A stretch of DNA of 64,000 bases from Symbiodinium microadriaticum (GCA_001939145.1 LSRX01001213.1:130676-194675), one strand, 5' to 3'; shown: positions 1-10,860, counted from the first letter of the stretch. Notes: a model not told the origin generated them from the sequence alone. A program made the numbers and translations.

Positions 1-1560
1 TGGCATGTAGGGAGGTTATGGGTTTCAGGGCTTCCTGGTTACCCTACCTGGGGTTACCTCTTAACGGCGGTCCGGGTGTGCACCGCAGAGTTTGGTGCAC
101 ATCAAGAGGGACTGCCACGACCCTTAGCGGGGGAGGTTCCCCAGGGCTTCCCTACCCCCGTGCCTCGCTGAGGTACGAAGAGAAGAAAGAAGGAAAGAAA
201 GAAGAAGAAGAGGTGAGGAGAAGGCGTCCCCTCGAGGAGGCTCGTTGGGGGGCGCTGGCTCCTCGCCTGAAGTTAAGTAGGAAGGGGCTAGGTAGGCCCG
301 GTAAGTCCTGGCCCGCCTCAGAAAGAGGCTGGGCCGGGCGACCGGCTGAGCAAGACGCTCGCGACCAGCCGCCTTTGAAAGAAAAGATAGTGTGCGTGCC
401 GGGCGGATGGGTGGGGGCACGCGAACATGAGGGTTGTTTTTTATTTTCAGAGGAAGGTCAGCACTTGCTACGTTGTCAGGGTACAGAAGAGTCAAGGAAA
501 AGGACAAGTACACAGAACCACCGAAGGCTCTTTTGGTTTGTGTAGCATGTGTAGCCTTTGCTCTAGCCTGCTTTCGCCAGGACCCGAAACCAAGTGAAAC
601 AACTTAGCATGCCTTCTAGTTCACAGCTGCGGGGAGATCCTGGTAGTTTCACCCATCTTAATTTGTGATTCCACGATTCTGCAAGCACTTACCTAATGAC
701 CTAGTGACCTGCTTGTCCACCCGTATGTCGGGATAGGCAATGATACGCACGAGACTACATATAAACTCATCCCACGAGCAGATTTTGGGCATATTCGCAT
801 TAGTCATACGAGGCTCATCATTGCCAGTTCCTGACCTCTTTCTTGGTAGATGCCTCAGGATCTTCAGCCAGCGCCTGGCTCACCGCCGCCCCGGGCCGGG
901 GCGCAGGCGCGCACCGGCTGCTCGGCAAGTCGACTACGACTAACAGATTTGTTGGTGGTTGTGGCCGTGACGCGAAGTTCTGTTGCGGAAGCTCCTGTTT
1001 ACTGCTGTTCCTGCAACAACAGAATGACTATACATTTGCACGTGCAGCAGCGTAAGCAGCGGCAACAACCACCGCCGCCTCCACTGATTGAATGCTGCCG
1101 CTGCTGCTACTAGTACGAGAACTAGTACTATTTAGTACTAGTACGAGCGCTTCGGCTACTAATTGCTTCGGTTGCTACCTCTACTGAACTAGCCCTAGGG
1201 GAACACCTAAAAGAGATGTTCGAAAATTACATGAAGTGCAGTTGTTAGTTATTAGGATAGAGGAGAATAGAGGCATTCGCTGACGTTTGTTGTTCTTGCC
1301 TTCCCGCACATGCTAGTGCCGACGGCCACTGCAAGGATGGGCGACACTTCGTAGCAATTACAGCTGGCAGCAACAGTAGCAGAGTGGTTTTGCTGGCAAT
1401 ATGCGTTGTCAGTTTTATCGCTATGATTGTTGCGCTGCAGACCCCTTTTCGAATAAGGGGGTCATCCTGGCTGACTCGAGCGACAAACTCACTGTGAGGC
1501 CTGCCGAGACTAGACTATAGTCAATGGATCAATCAAGAATCAAGCTCGCCCTTAAACAAA
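1..1560. other. Window start, no recognisable gene
   Basis: Open frames exist on both strands (for example 18-545 on +), but their composition is biased by a purine-rich GAAGAA stretch around 178-235 and by GC-rich sequence, and none shows a motif I recognise. The 18-545 frame is rich in Arg, Gly and Glu and looks like compositional read-through. A short inverted repeat sits at 1121-1142. I see no tRNA-like fold or rRNA piece here. Confidence 0.5.
1107..1147. repeat. ACTAGTAC palindromic cluster
   Basis: ACTAGTACTA (1121-1130) is followed after two bases by its exact reverse complement TAGTACTAGT (1133-1142). The unit TAGTACGAG occurs just before and just after the palindrome, so the cluster is both palindromic and directly repeated. 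It could form a small hairpin. I see no gene that it would regulate. Confidence 0.6.
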
Positions 1561-1930
1561 CAACACTTGCCACTTTTTGTTGAATCTGGAAATCAGCAAT
1601 GCAACTAGATGCGCGTCAACTGAGGAAACGCGAGAGCCTGTGCAGGCATTCGAGTTTGTGCTTTCTTGCCGAGGTCCCCGTGGCCCCTGTCCGCTGCGTC
1701 CGCCGAAGAAAAGAGGCGGCATACCTCAAAGTTCTCCGCTGTGCCTGAGCAGTCCCAACCATCCTTTCGGCCGATCCTGTGCAGCCCAGAGTCCTCCAAT
1801 CTGTGGCATGCTGTCCGCATCATGCAGGGGTCTAGCCGGTAAGTTTTCAGGACTGCAGTTTAGGTCGGTATGGATGGTTGTTACCTGTAAGTGTATGATG
1901 CGACACATTCCTGTCTACTGCCACAGCTGA

Positions 1931-2201
1931 CTTAGATGAGGGTCTCGTGAAGGACTCGCTGGAAACTCTGCAGCGGGACCAGTGGACAAGTGGAGACTCT
2001 CCTAGCACTCCAGATATGATTCTTGTCGGATCACTATCGTCGGGAGATCCAGCAGCTCGCATCCGAGGAGCCTGGATGCCTGACTACCTGGTCGACTTCA
2101 TGCGAGAAGATGACCAGGAGGATCCTGCGCGATGCCTGGCAGTTCTCGGAACTCCGCGTGGAAGCGTTCGTTTTGGCAAGCTGAGCTGTTCCCGAGGCTG
2201 A
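1931..2201 (+). CDS. Unassigned open exon
   Basis: A frame open through 2201 encodes an acidic, well-mixed segment beginning near 'LDEGLVKDSLETLQ' and including 'MPDYLVDFMREDDQEDP'. It follows a plausible acceptor (CCACAG at about 1922-1927). The composition resembles real dinoflagellate coding sequence more than its neighbours do, but I recognise no family. There is no convincing start, so this is probably an internal exon. A further short open stretch at about 2263-2388 ('WGALNKLGPVAAVG', then 'GCCSSKKGKCAVS' and a stop) may be a 3-prime exon of the same gene. Alternatives are an unrelated open frame or a decayed copy. Confidence 0.35.
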
Positions 2202-2699
2202 CTGGATTGCCGAAGACTTGCAGCGTCGCTATCGCTGAATGTTTGATGATGTGGCTGATTGCCTGTCGAAAGAGTTTGCGACTGGGGTGCCCTGAACAAG
2301 TTGGGGCCAGTTGCGGCTGTTGGAAGAAGCTTCATACAGGGCATGATGCTGGGATGCTGCTCCTCAAAGAAAGGCAAATGTGCGGTGTCGTAGGTAGCGG
2401 TTGCCACTGCCAAAGCTGCAGGTTCCCGCTTGTGTCAACTCCCTCCCGCAAGATCCCGCAAGCGTTGAGCCAAATCCAGGCAGTATCGGGATTGGAAGAG
2501 TCTCGAGTTTGGACTTGTCTTTAGGAAGAACTTGCCGTATGAGACATTGCCACAATGGCGGGGCGGCATCGTTGTGGATTCTTGCTCTGCTCAAAGCTGG
2601 CAGAAGTAGATCCGGAACTCTGCAGAAACACATGATCAGTAACGCATCAATCATGTGTTGAAGACTCGTGCAACTCCGCACTCCACCCATTGGGTTTGC

Positions 2700-3815
2700 C
2701 GTTCATTAAGATCCAACAAACATGCGGCATATGGCAATGCCTTACAAGGCTTTGGTCCCCCCGGGCCCAGATCTTGGTGGAGCATCTAAAACATTCACCC
2801 TCCCCGAAGCCTGAAATGTCTCCATCCCGTTTGCATAGACCGAAACTCGGCGCTGCTTCGTGACATGCCTGCGGAGCTCGTAGGCGCCTCCTACCGCTGC
2901 TCCACCTGCGGCCAAGAGCTTGCTGAGGAGTGTGGTGTAATCTCAGGAACTGAGAAACCTGCGGGTTTGATCCTTCGATCAGTGCAGCAAGGATGTTAGG
3001 CGTCCGGTAGACGGTAGGTAGGTGTTCTGCGTCACTCCTTCAGTCGGTTCGAGCACAGGCTCGATCGGTGGATCCCATCCTGCAACTTATGAGCCGCGCA
3101 AACACCAAAATCATCGCGCTCTTCGCCGATAGTTCCCGAGCTTCAGGCCGCATCCTTGCTGCCGGCATCAGATTCACGCGTGGTGCCCTGCTCCGGCATC
3201 ACGGCTCGCAGCTGCGAAGTTGCCGGCAAAACAACTCTGCAGTTTTCCACGTGTGCCTTGGTACCAGAGCATGGCTGGAGGGACAGACCAAGCCCTCACC
3301 TGGGGCATAGCGTCGTAGGTATTCCCACCACTATTCTCAGAAGTCCTGATGCACGAATCGAAGGCCAATCCTTCGTCATCAATCCCTTCCCTCGACGCTT
3401 CGAGCTGGTCTTGGTGGAGAAGATTGTTGCCAGAGCCGCCTCGGAAATAGGCTTTGCCATCATTGCTTTGTCATGGGCCTTAGGCCAGAAGATACCTTGC
3501 TATTCTGGTTCAGCCGGCGATCTCCTGTGTCAGGCCCCGAGGCGATGCTGGAAAACAGCTGGTTTGAGGGCCATGCTCATCGGGTTCTCGTGTGTACCCA
3601 CTGCGAGGACCACATTGGCCTCTAGGAAGCAAGGATGCCGACTGGCGGCTAGGTGAGTAGCGAAGCAAGCCCACCCGCTGGGTTGAGGCCTGACCCTCGT
3701 CCACACGCAGACCTTTTTTCTGCATCACGCACACAGTACAAGCCTAGTACCTTACATGTCTGTGCCGGGCTGCGGCAACCGATGCATAACCACGGCTAAA
3801 CAACCCAGGTCTGGG
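2700..3815. other. Region without an identifiable gene
   Basis: The longest frame is 3156-3656 (+, 166 codons). It has a hydrophobic centre ('EIGFAIIALSWALGQ') but no family motif, and it is overlapped by open frames on the other strand. I would not call it a gene from sequence alone. Confidence 0.4.
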
Positions 3816-3828
3816 CTTTGAGACTACT

Positions 3829-3885
3829 GATGATGATGATGATGATGATGCGGTTGATGAAGATGATGATGATGATGATGATGAT
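3829..3885. repeat. (GAT)n microsatellite
   Basis: Two GAT/ATG triplet runs are separated by the short interruption CGGTTGATGAA. The run of Met codons in one frame is a by-product of the repeat. Confidence 0.9.
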
Positions 3886-3980
3886 CACCGGAGCCTTTGG
3901 TTTCCCCCACATGGCTTCTGCCGCGTTGAACGCACCAAGGTTGGAGCTACAAGGGGAGACATGGGGACACGATTTACGGG

Positions 3981-4166
3981 TTGGCGCTGAGCGTCTCCAA
4001 GTTCTGGGCCTGGCTCTGCCTTTGCGCTTTGCTACTTTTCGCGGTTTACCAGGTAACCCGGAATGCAGAGAAGGATGTACGGCCCGTTACGGGTAGACCG
4101 GGTAGTGTTCACATCATTTTTGAACCCCCCACCCCCCCAAAGGACGCACCCCTTCCCCGTAATTAG
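3981..4166 (+). CDS. Short ORF with one membrane segment
   Basis: A 61-codon frame (TTG or internal start) encodes a strongly hydrophobic stretch 'FWAWLCLCALLLFAVYQ' followed by a polar, proline-rich tail ending in 'KDAPLPRN' and a stop. This would fit a signal anchor, for example the first exon of a type II membrane protein such as a glycosyltransferase. No downstream catalytic exon is recognisable because the next kilobase is microsatellite. The sequence GTTTACCAG|GTAACC just after the hydrophobic stretch (4043-4058) resembles a donor site, so the tail after it could be intronic. No family assignment is possible. Confidence 0.3.
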   Translation: MALSVSKFWAWLCLCALLLFAVYQVTRNAEKDVRPVTGRPGSVHIIFEPPTPPKDAPLPRN

Positions 4167-4379
4167 CAACGTGTTGGGGCGATAGCAGTAGCAGAAGTAA
4201 GTAGCAGTAGTAGCAGGAGTGGGAGTGGTAGTAATTAGGAGTACGGGCGCGCGCAGGAGTAGAGGTTTGCCCACGGCATTTGAGCAATTGGGGAGCTGGC
4301 TTCAGGGTTTCGGGTTCAGAGTTTGCGTCTTAATTCTTTGTATCAGTGGGACTTGCATTATGGTTACATACGTGTATCA

Positions 4380-4706
4380 GTCTATATACATGCATACATA
4401 TATATACACATATATATTTACATATACATATATGTACATATATACATAGTACATACATACATACATACATACATACATACATACATACATACATACCTAC
4501 ACATATACATACATACTTACAAACATACAAGCAAACAAACAAACAAACATACAAACATACATACATGCATACATGCATACATGCATACATGCATACATGC
4601 ATGCATACATACATACATACATACACATATAAACCAATGGGCAAAGACGGAGACGGACCGATACATGATGCACATATATACATATATATGTGTGTGTGCG
4701 TATATT

Positions 4707-4740
<34 letters not shown>

Positions 4741-4800
4741 TATACAGAAATGTATATGTGTGTGTATGTATATATACATACATATGCAGAATATTCATGT
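4380..4800. repeat. CATA/CATG/TA compound microsatellite
   Basis: Long runs of ATAC/CATA pass into CAAA, CATGCATA and TA/TG runs. The long Tyr-His-Ile frames on + and Met-Tyr-Val-Cys frames on - are repeat read-through and should not be annotated as proteins. Confidence 0.95.
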
Positions 4801-4863
4801 ACACATACAACCCCCGAATCCGCGCTTGTTTAGCTAGATGAAAAACACACCGGACACGGAGCA

Positions 4864-5142
4864 TCAGTAGCAGCACAGCCATAAGACGGAATTGTGCGAC
4901 ATCGACATCGAAGTCTTGCTCTCGGCATTAGAGCGCGAATCACACGTCAGAGTCTTGATGTCGCCCGCTTTCGCAACAAATAGTACATCGAAGTATTGGT
5001 GTTGGCCATCTTCTTCCGTGCTGCTTCCGCAGCACGGAAGAACCAGGAATTTGACATCGAAGTATCGTTGTCGGCCGGTCTTTTGAAAGCCACTCAACAA
5101 CGAATAAGACATTAAGGCATTGCCATCGTCCGCCTTCTTCAC
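4864..5142 (-). repeat. Degenerate tandem repeat, 'GACATCGAAGTAT' units
   Basis: Units starting with variants of ACATCGAAGTAT-G-TGTCGGCC-TCTTC recur at about 4902, 4986, 5052 and 5108, spaced roughly 55-85 bp. On the - strand the region is open for 92 codons and reads as diverged repeats such as 'KTGRQRYFDVKFLV', 'EEDGQHQYFDVLFVA' and 'KKADDGNALMSYSLL'. It is either a short repeat protein exon on the - strand or a decaying DNA tandem repeat. No family is recognised. A perfect hairpin (5011-5042) lies inside it. Confidence 0.55.
5011..5042. repeat. Perfect 14-bp hairpin
   Basis: TTCTTCCGTGCTGC (5011-5024), loop TTCC, then the exact reverse complement GCAGCACGGAAGAA (5029-5042). It has no T-run and no gene context for a terminator. 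It may be a product of the surrounding tandem repeat or a tiny foldback sequence. Confidence 0.8.
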
Positions 5143-5255
5143 AGCAGTGCAGTAGCTGAGCTAATTAATGACAGCCGCATCCCTGTGTGACGAGTTTAAG
5201 CTCTGTTTCCGAAGATGTCACGAGTTGTTCGGGTGGAGATGACAGCTGGAGGGAA

Positions 5256-5813
5256 ATGCTGAGACCAGTTTCGTCTGCCTTCGTGGCTGCGTGGCCTCGG
5301 GCTGGGCGGACTGGGAGCACGCAAGGGGGAGGGAAGGCGCAGCGTCCTAAAAAAGAAAATAGCACGCTTCGCCTTCCCTCCCCCTTCAGTGCACCTCGGG
5401 TGTTATTTCGGACCATTGGGGTTGATAGAGGCCTTGAGAGACAAGCCAGCGACCGCAAGTGACGAAGGCTCTGCGCTGCATCCCATCAGCTATCCAGCGA
5501 GCCACCAACTCTGTATGTAAAGCATATAACTAGAATCAGAATGAGCGGCCCTGTGTAGTTGTGGGTATATTCCTGAATATTCCTGAATTGAGCTGTGTTG
5601 GGCTTTCTGCAGGGGGTAGAACAAGTCTGTGGAACACATAGGTGTGCAGTAAGGGGCTTTTTGCAAAAATCAGACCAAAGCGTTGCGGGGGGTACCATAC
5701 ACAGGCGCTGTAGACAGCGGTTTATTTGTTCGGCTTCGCGCTTTTCTTCACTTCCCAGTCTACCCAGCTCGCGGCCACACAGCCACGGAGGCACAGGAAA
5801 CTGGTCTCAGCAT
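5256..5813. mobile_element. Candidate foldback element with 61-bp inverted arms
   Basis: Left arm 5256-5316 and right arm 5753-5813 are inverted copies, with 53 of 61 positions matching and no gaps in my hand alignment. They start at ATGCTGAGACCAGTTTC on the left and its complement on the right, and they enclose 436 bp. Matching stops sharply at both arm ends. A second, perfect 17-bp inverted repeat (5323-5339 with 5370-5386) lies just inside the left arm. The interior has no transposase-like frame. This is consistent with a non-autonomous foldback or MITE-like element, or with an inverted duplication. No clear target-site duplication is visible. Confidence 0.5.
5323..5386. repeat. Perfect 17-bp inverted repeat
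   Basis: AAGGGGGAGGGAAGGCG (5323-5339) pairs exactly with CGCCTTCCCTCCCCCTT (5370-5386) around a 30-base loop. Inside the loop AGCG (5341-5344) and CGCT (5365-5368) add a short extra stem. It is nested in the larger inverted repeat 5256-5813. Confidence 0.85.
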
Positions 5814-5822
5814 ATCTTCGGC

Positions 5823-5852
5823 GGCCGAACTCCCTGCATGCAGCCCTGGTCG
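5823..5852. repeat. Segment shared with 8969-8998
   Basis: About 25 of 30 bases match 8969-8998 in the same orientation, including the run TGCAGCCCTGGTCG. In one frame both copies read 'GRTPC-QPWS'. The copy begins a few bases beyond the right arm of the inverted repeat that ends at 5813. It is probably a fragment of a dispersed repeat. Confidence 0.4.
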
Positions 5853-5859
5853 AATAAAA

Positions 5860-8580
5860 AACCAAATACATACATAGGTATCCGTAAACCCTCTCTTTCA
5901 TCTTTGTTTAGTGAGCGATTTTGGGCAACTAGCTTTCGAATTACTTGCTGCGCGCAAGTCCGGGCGGAAGACTTTACGGCCGTTGAATTGCAGTCTCCTT
6001 GCAATCCAGCCAGGAGCCACAACAAGGCATTTCCAGCATTAACCGTGCACCACAACAAAGCACAATCCAGCAATAGGCAGCTTTTGCGCGCAAGCAGCTC
6101 TGCGACACTGACAATCTCCCCTCAAAACGCTGCCGTGCTGAGGGAGAAAGCTGCCGTGGGGCACAAACGAAGATCTCATTAGCGGCCCCAACTCTGCAGT
6201 TCGCGCAAGAGTGTGGCTGCGACAAGATTGAGAGAGGACACGTCCCAGGTGCCGCGCACACGACGCCGAAAAGAGTCAGCTGAGGGTGCAGCCAGAGCGG
6301 CTACGCGCAGGAGTACGGGTACTACTGGTAGCAAACAGTTTCATCACCACATCCATGATTGTTACATCCGCTGGGCCACCTCGGGGTTTGCAATGTCGGC
6401 GTGGGAAAAACGGAGGGTACTTGGATCTTGCAATTCCGGTGGGGATTCGAAGTAGGAGGTCGGTCAACTTCAAGTGTGTGGGCACAGGCATATCGTGTCC
6501 TCATGGCCGGTCCCGATAAACGACTGCCACTGTTCATGTTTGGGTTCTTGCAGCAAAGGTGGCCGCTGGTGGCCATTTCTTGGTGGCATCAGCGACGCTT
6601 CTGATCGCTCTTCTGAAGTTGTCGCCTCACCTTCTCCTCTGAGGACACGGGGCATATGCTGGCTGCAGGGCTGTCGGTTCTTTTGGCTTAAAAAGAAAGC
6701 ACAGTACGTTCTCGCAGACATTGGCAGCTGTCAGTGTCTCGAAGAATTCCCAAAATAACCAGGAGCTAAATCACACATTTAACAAGCCACGGATAAGCCA
6801 CACGAGTCCTGTGTTACTGGCAAGGTTTCGGCCCGCAACGGATTGAATGTTTGACGCATAAACCCGCCTGAGACTCTACGGCGAGCGCGGGAGACCAAAG
6901 GTATTCTCAAGACAAGCCACCAGAAGAAGTGCATGTGCGCCACCATCACAAGCGCCGTGCACCCGAAGAAGAACACAGAGAAGACTACTCTAGCACGGGA
7001 TCTCCATTGCACTCGACTGCGTGGTTTGACTCCCACTGGACTTTCGAAGTCACGCAGTTTTGTCTGAGCTTGTCTCCGTGGTATCCTTGTGAAAGCTGCA
7101 AACTCTGTGAAAGCGACCCATGTGCTGAGCAGGAGCTGCAGGGCGCTGGCGAGTTCGTTCAAAAACGAGCTTAGCTTGAAGGGTTGTGGTTTGGAGGCTT
7201 GGCTACCAGCACATTTTTCCGGGTTTGGGGTTGTGCAGGCGCCCAAAGTAAGACGCACGCCCCATAAGCTTCGCACATTTCCCGAGCAGCCAGAACAGTC
7301 ATGCCAACCCATCGCAAAGGATGGCTTATGCCAGCAATAAACATCAGTTGTTTGCTCATGAGGGTTTCAAGGCAGAAGAAGGCAGAGAGAGCCACAAAAA
7401 GTAATTGTCGAGCCGAAACGCAGATCATTGGCCATGTAGTCACGCGATGCCTCAGACTCCTCTAAATGAAGCTACTGGGATGCTCATGCTCTCTGGTTTC
7501 ACCGTTTCACCAACTCAGCACTGCGGACTGTTGCCCTTCCTTATGTATTCGGTGATGTTTACGCAAAGTGCACCAGCACCTGCTCAAGATTATTAATCTC
7601 CTATAGAATCAGAAGCACATTACATTGAGACGGACGCATCCGGGCGTCATTTTAAAGCGCCATCATGTGGTCAAGAGCGCAGAGAGTGCACCAGCGACCT
7701 CACCACGTCACAGTGTCAGTGCCATAGGCATGCTGCTAGCCGGCCAAGCAAGCCGTGATATGTTCATGCGATGGAGCAGCTGGATGAAGCACCCTGCGAG
7801 GCAGGCGTGCTAAGACGAAAGTTGGAGCAACACTAAACTTGAGACAGGTGCCACAGCGGCGTCCTGAAACAGCACTTAGAATTCGTCCTGTGGCAAGGCC
7901 GGACGCATGCGCTTTTGGGTGACCCTGCTCAGTGGCGAGAAGGCCGGTGTAATGGGATCCGATGCAGTGATAGAGAATAATCGAGGAGCTTCTTGTGGAC
8001 CCTTGCTGCGTGAGAGCTGATCAGCGAACATGCCGAAAGTTTGTTTCACGTACTGGTAGCTCAAATTCTGGAAGGTCCTGTTGCATGCAGGTGGTTAGGT
8101 ACTTCCGGTGCGAAGCCTTCTGCGATGTGCTGAACGGCTGAGCAGGCCTGCGTTGTCGCGCAAAGCAGCGACACGCTTCGCCAACTCCGAGACGTGGCAC
8201 AGCGAGCACTGGGAAGGCGGGACCTGCCCGTGCAAAACACTGCGCAAGTCTGCGTGCATGGTCAGTGATGGATGCAGCATGACCGGCCAGATGCAGCAAG
8301 ATCCCGTGTTCGCTTTATGCCAGGATCCGAAACGTCCGCATGAATCGAAACCAGACACCGCTCTGACTCAAACGATCCCCTTACCTTCTCGATTCTCGAG
8401 CTGTAATTCAACTGGCTTGTCGAGAGCGGATGAGAGCGCGAGGCCTTTGCTGGGCTTTGCTCCGTCCGACTCCCCCGGCGAGGCAGGGCATCAGAAATGC
8501 CCAGATGAGATGCTGCGCTGCAGTTATCTTGCCATGACGAGGGTTAATCACTTATCAACCTAGCAGTTGCATGCACAACT
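5860..8580. other. Region without an identifiable gene
   Basis: Several medium open frames occur on both strands: 6474-6758 (+), 6779-7312 (-, 177 codons, with a hydrophobic stretch near 'VFSVFFFGCTALVMVAHMHF') and 8108-8563 (+, 151 codons). None carries a motif or repeat that I recognise, and they overlap open frames of the opposite strand. They may include true exons of unknown genes, but I cannot separate those from chance openness. Confidence 0.4.
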
Positions 8581-8603
8581 ATAGAAATTCCGTCGTCCTC
8601 CGC

Positions 8604-8629
8604 CTCCTCCTCCTCCTCCTCCTCCTCCT
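8604..8629. repeat. (CCT)n microsatellite
   Basis: Uninterrupted CCT triplets lie directly upstream of the open exon at 8629-8973. Confidence 0.9.
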
Positions 8630-8973
8630 TGTCCGTCGTTCTCCAATTGGTGCCATCATCGCCAGAAGAGTTTGACAAGTTGTCTTCACAGCAGCTGGCA
8701 AGGGACGGTGCTGTCAGATGCTACAGTGAGGCGAACATTGAAGGACACTCGCGAACGCCAGGCTATGTTCCAAAGCGAGGGCACCCAAAGCATGCTCATC
8801 AGGTGCCTTTGCCCTTGGATGCCACGATTGCGGAGCTGAATCTTCCCCAGGTTGGAGCCTCAGAGCTTACATTCAGCAAGGCCTCGGACAACTCGGCCTC
8901 CGACAATCCAAATTTTACAGCGTTCAGTGTTGTCGCTCGGCGATTTTTCCAAAACAACTTTCGTCCCTGGTAG
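8629..8973 (+). CDS. Unassigned exon, 114 codons
   Basis: The frame runs from about 8629 to TAG at 8971-8973 and encodes a soluble, mixed sequence: 'VPSSPEEFDKLSSQQLARDG', a basic middle ('TPGYVPKRGHPKHAHQ') and a C-terminal part with 'SASDNPNFTAFSVVARRFF'. It has no cluster of rare residues and a balanced composition, so it reads as genuine coding sequence. I recognise no family. The 5-prime limit is unclear because the CCT repeat is in frame with it. The last ten codons overlap a segment shared with 5823-5852, so the real exon may end earlier. Confidence 0.4.
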   Translation: MSVVLQLVPSSPEEFDKLSSQQLARDGAVRCYSEANIEGHSRTPGYVPKRGHPKHAHQVPLPLDATIAELNLPQVGASELTFSKASDNSASDNPNFTAFSVVARRFFQNNFRPW

Positions 8974-8999
8974 GACTCCGTGCTTGCAGCCCTGGTCGG

Positions 9000-9860
9000 C
9001 CGCTTGCGTGCGCTGGGCCCTGTTGGTTGAGTTGCCGAGAGTGCTGCGTGTCTTCGCATGCACATCTATCGGAGCTTGCGAGCTACGAAACGGATCTATT
9101 GCGCACGAATTCCAAAGGAGTTATGGTTAAGGTGGCTCTCGAATCGGCGTCGTTTGCTGTCAAGTCCGCACTTGAGGATCCGCCTTGAAATCGTTTTGGT
9201 TGCACATTCTATTCAACACCTCTCAGTTTGTTCCCCAAGGCACTATAGTTTCAGGGCTGCTGTGCTACACTGTACTTAAACTTAGTCTGTAGACATCGCA
9301 GCTGGGTGAGCCTTGCAGAATCTGGGTCACGGCTGCCTTGTGTTTGTGTGTGGCGTGACAACCTTCAAGTCAAGTGTAAGTGTAAGAAGTGACGGCTAGG
9401 AACGTGAGACGGATGTAAGCATCCTGAATCGACATGAGTAGTGATGCTGTTGCAGTAGCATTGGCATGGTTTCCCCCTTGAGCTGGTTGGCAGAGGGTGA
9501 CCACTGTTTGAGGTTGCACTTTGCTTCTCCAACTTGCACATAGTTTCTTCGGCATCAGCTTAGCTGTGCAGCGACGAATCGTCGCCCTGACCCTCTCGAT
9601 ACCCGTGCTCGGATGGAGCCGAAATTACTTCCTGACAGGTGTGCAGAGCACACGATTTGCCTTCGCAGCTTGCCAGGCAAAGGTTCTTGTATTGTTCTTG
9701 CTGGTGGTGTAGGCTTGTGCTTGCCCCTGGGAACAGAGGCAGATGAAGTTTGGTTACGGTTGGCAACACACATGCGATTTCGCCCCGTCTGCTTATAATC
9801 TAACTAAGCACAACAAGCAATCCATTCGAGAAAGTCGTGCACGTGTCCCCTTGCATAAAT
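9000..9860. other. Region without an identifiable gene
   Basis: Short overlapping frames occur on both strands (for example 9521-9712 + and 9555-9773 -) without motifs. I see no repeats beyond short GT-rich patches. Confidence 0.4.
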
Positions 9861-9894
9861 CATGGCCGTGATATGCAGTGAGTCTCGAACAACT

Positions 9895-10316
9895 GAGCAG
9901 GGCGATGGCTCAGTGGTGTCATGGGGTTCGCCTTTCGCTGGTGGAGACACCAGTGAGGCCTGCAGGGGTGTGCGTGCCGCTGCATTCGAAGAGGTAATGG
10001 TAGCGGGTAACGGTAGCTCTCAAGCTTTTCCTGTAGGTCGATCATGAGCTGATGGACGTCCAGGCGGGTGCGGTCGCACAAACACTTCAGGAACATCTCG
10101 CCTTCTATAGACACTCAAGCGCAGCAAACTCCAAGAGATACGCCAGAGTTCGATGTTGGTCTCTGACCACGCATTTGAGTGATTTCGAATTCCCAGGAGG
10201 TCGCTGCCAATTTGATGGCATTTGCTGCTATTCGTGTCGATGGCTCTGTGGTGGTGCCAGATGCCCAGCTGCTGGGGCTTTCTCGATTCAGAAAGCTGCA
10301 GCTACTCGTATTGTAG
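9895..10316 (+). CDS. RCC1-like exons, cluster A part 1
   Basis: Two short segments match the degenerate RCC1-like repeat that is heavily amplified in dinoflagellates. The first, after an acceptor-like GAGCAG (about 9895-9965), reads 'DGSVVSWGSPFAGGDTSEA'. The second starts after CCCAG at 10196 and reads 'EVAANLMAFAAIRVDGSVVV' before a stop at 10314-10316. Each covers one strand pair of a propeller blade. RCC1-family proteins form seven-bladed propellers that bind chromatin or small GTPases, or serve as adaptors in HERC ubiquitin ligases. Only repeat units are seen here, so no specific function follows. The pieces could be exons of one intron-rich gene or relics. Confidence 0.5.
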
Positions 10317-10347
10317 ACAGCCTAGGGTCCCAGAGGCGCTAGACACG

Positions 10348-10860
10348 GCCATTACCGAATCTGTCGAGCAGTGCATAGCAGTGCCCTTCCTTTGTGCCTT
10401 GCATGCTGGTGTCGAACATGAGGTGGGGCCATCAGTCCTGCGGAGGTCAGATAGACGAGAGCTTGCAAGCGGCTTGGCTCGCCAATCACTTCGGGTCACA
10501 GTGATGCGGAGCTGCTTGCCACAAGCGATGCTTGCACCGACACGGGGCGATAACATGAACAGACGAAGGCCTGGCAACGTTTCAGTCAGCCCCAGATGGC
10601 ACAGGCCAAGCTGAGTGAGAATGGCGGCGTGCGGACCTCGACGAGAGTCTGAAAGCCTGCACACAGCGCAGTGCCTACATAAGCGGACGACCACAACCCT
10701 AAAGTCGCGAGCTTTAGCTACGGAGCGATGTCACTTGCTGGTGGGGCCCGGATCCTTCACAAGCGAGGTCCGACGAATCGTGACCACAGACCGGGCCTTT
10801 GCTGCTTTGAAGCGCACTGTGCTTAGCGGCTTAGCGTCTGGTCTTGCTCCTCTACTTAGC
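10348..10860 (+). CDS. RCC1-like exons, cluster A part 2
   Basis: Weaker copies of the same repeat: 'ITESVEQCIAVPFLCALHAG' at about 10348-10405, and 'EVRRIVTTDRAFAALKRTVL' at about 10764-10823. The pattern is hydrophobic-x-x-I-x-A-T-x-x-A-F-A-A-L, where the second half of the unit (DGSVVxWG) has drifted or is split off by an intron. They lie in the same orientation as the flanking units at 10.2 and 12.0 kb. Confidence 0.4.

Noticed and set aside
4323-4882. Long Tyr/His/Ile and Met/Tyr/Val/Cys frames on both strands
   Set aside because: They are translations of CATA-type microsatellite; openness follows from the repeat unit.
6779-7312. 177-codon - strand frame with a hydrophobic segment
   Set aside because: No homology signal that I can recognise, arginine- and serine-rich read-through composition, and opposite to all identified genes. 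It is kept only as a remark in the region entry.
8108-8563. 151-codon + frame
   Set aside because: Mixed Cys/Ser/Arg composition with no repeats or motif, and the - strand is open too. It is probably chance.
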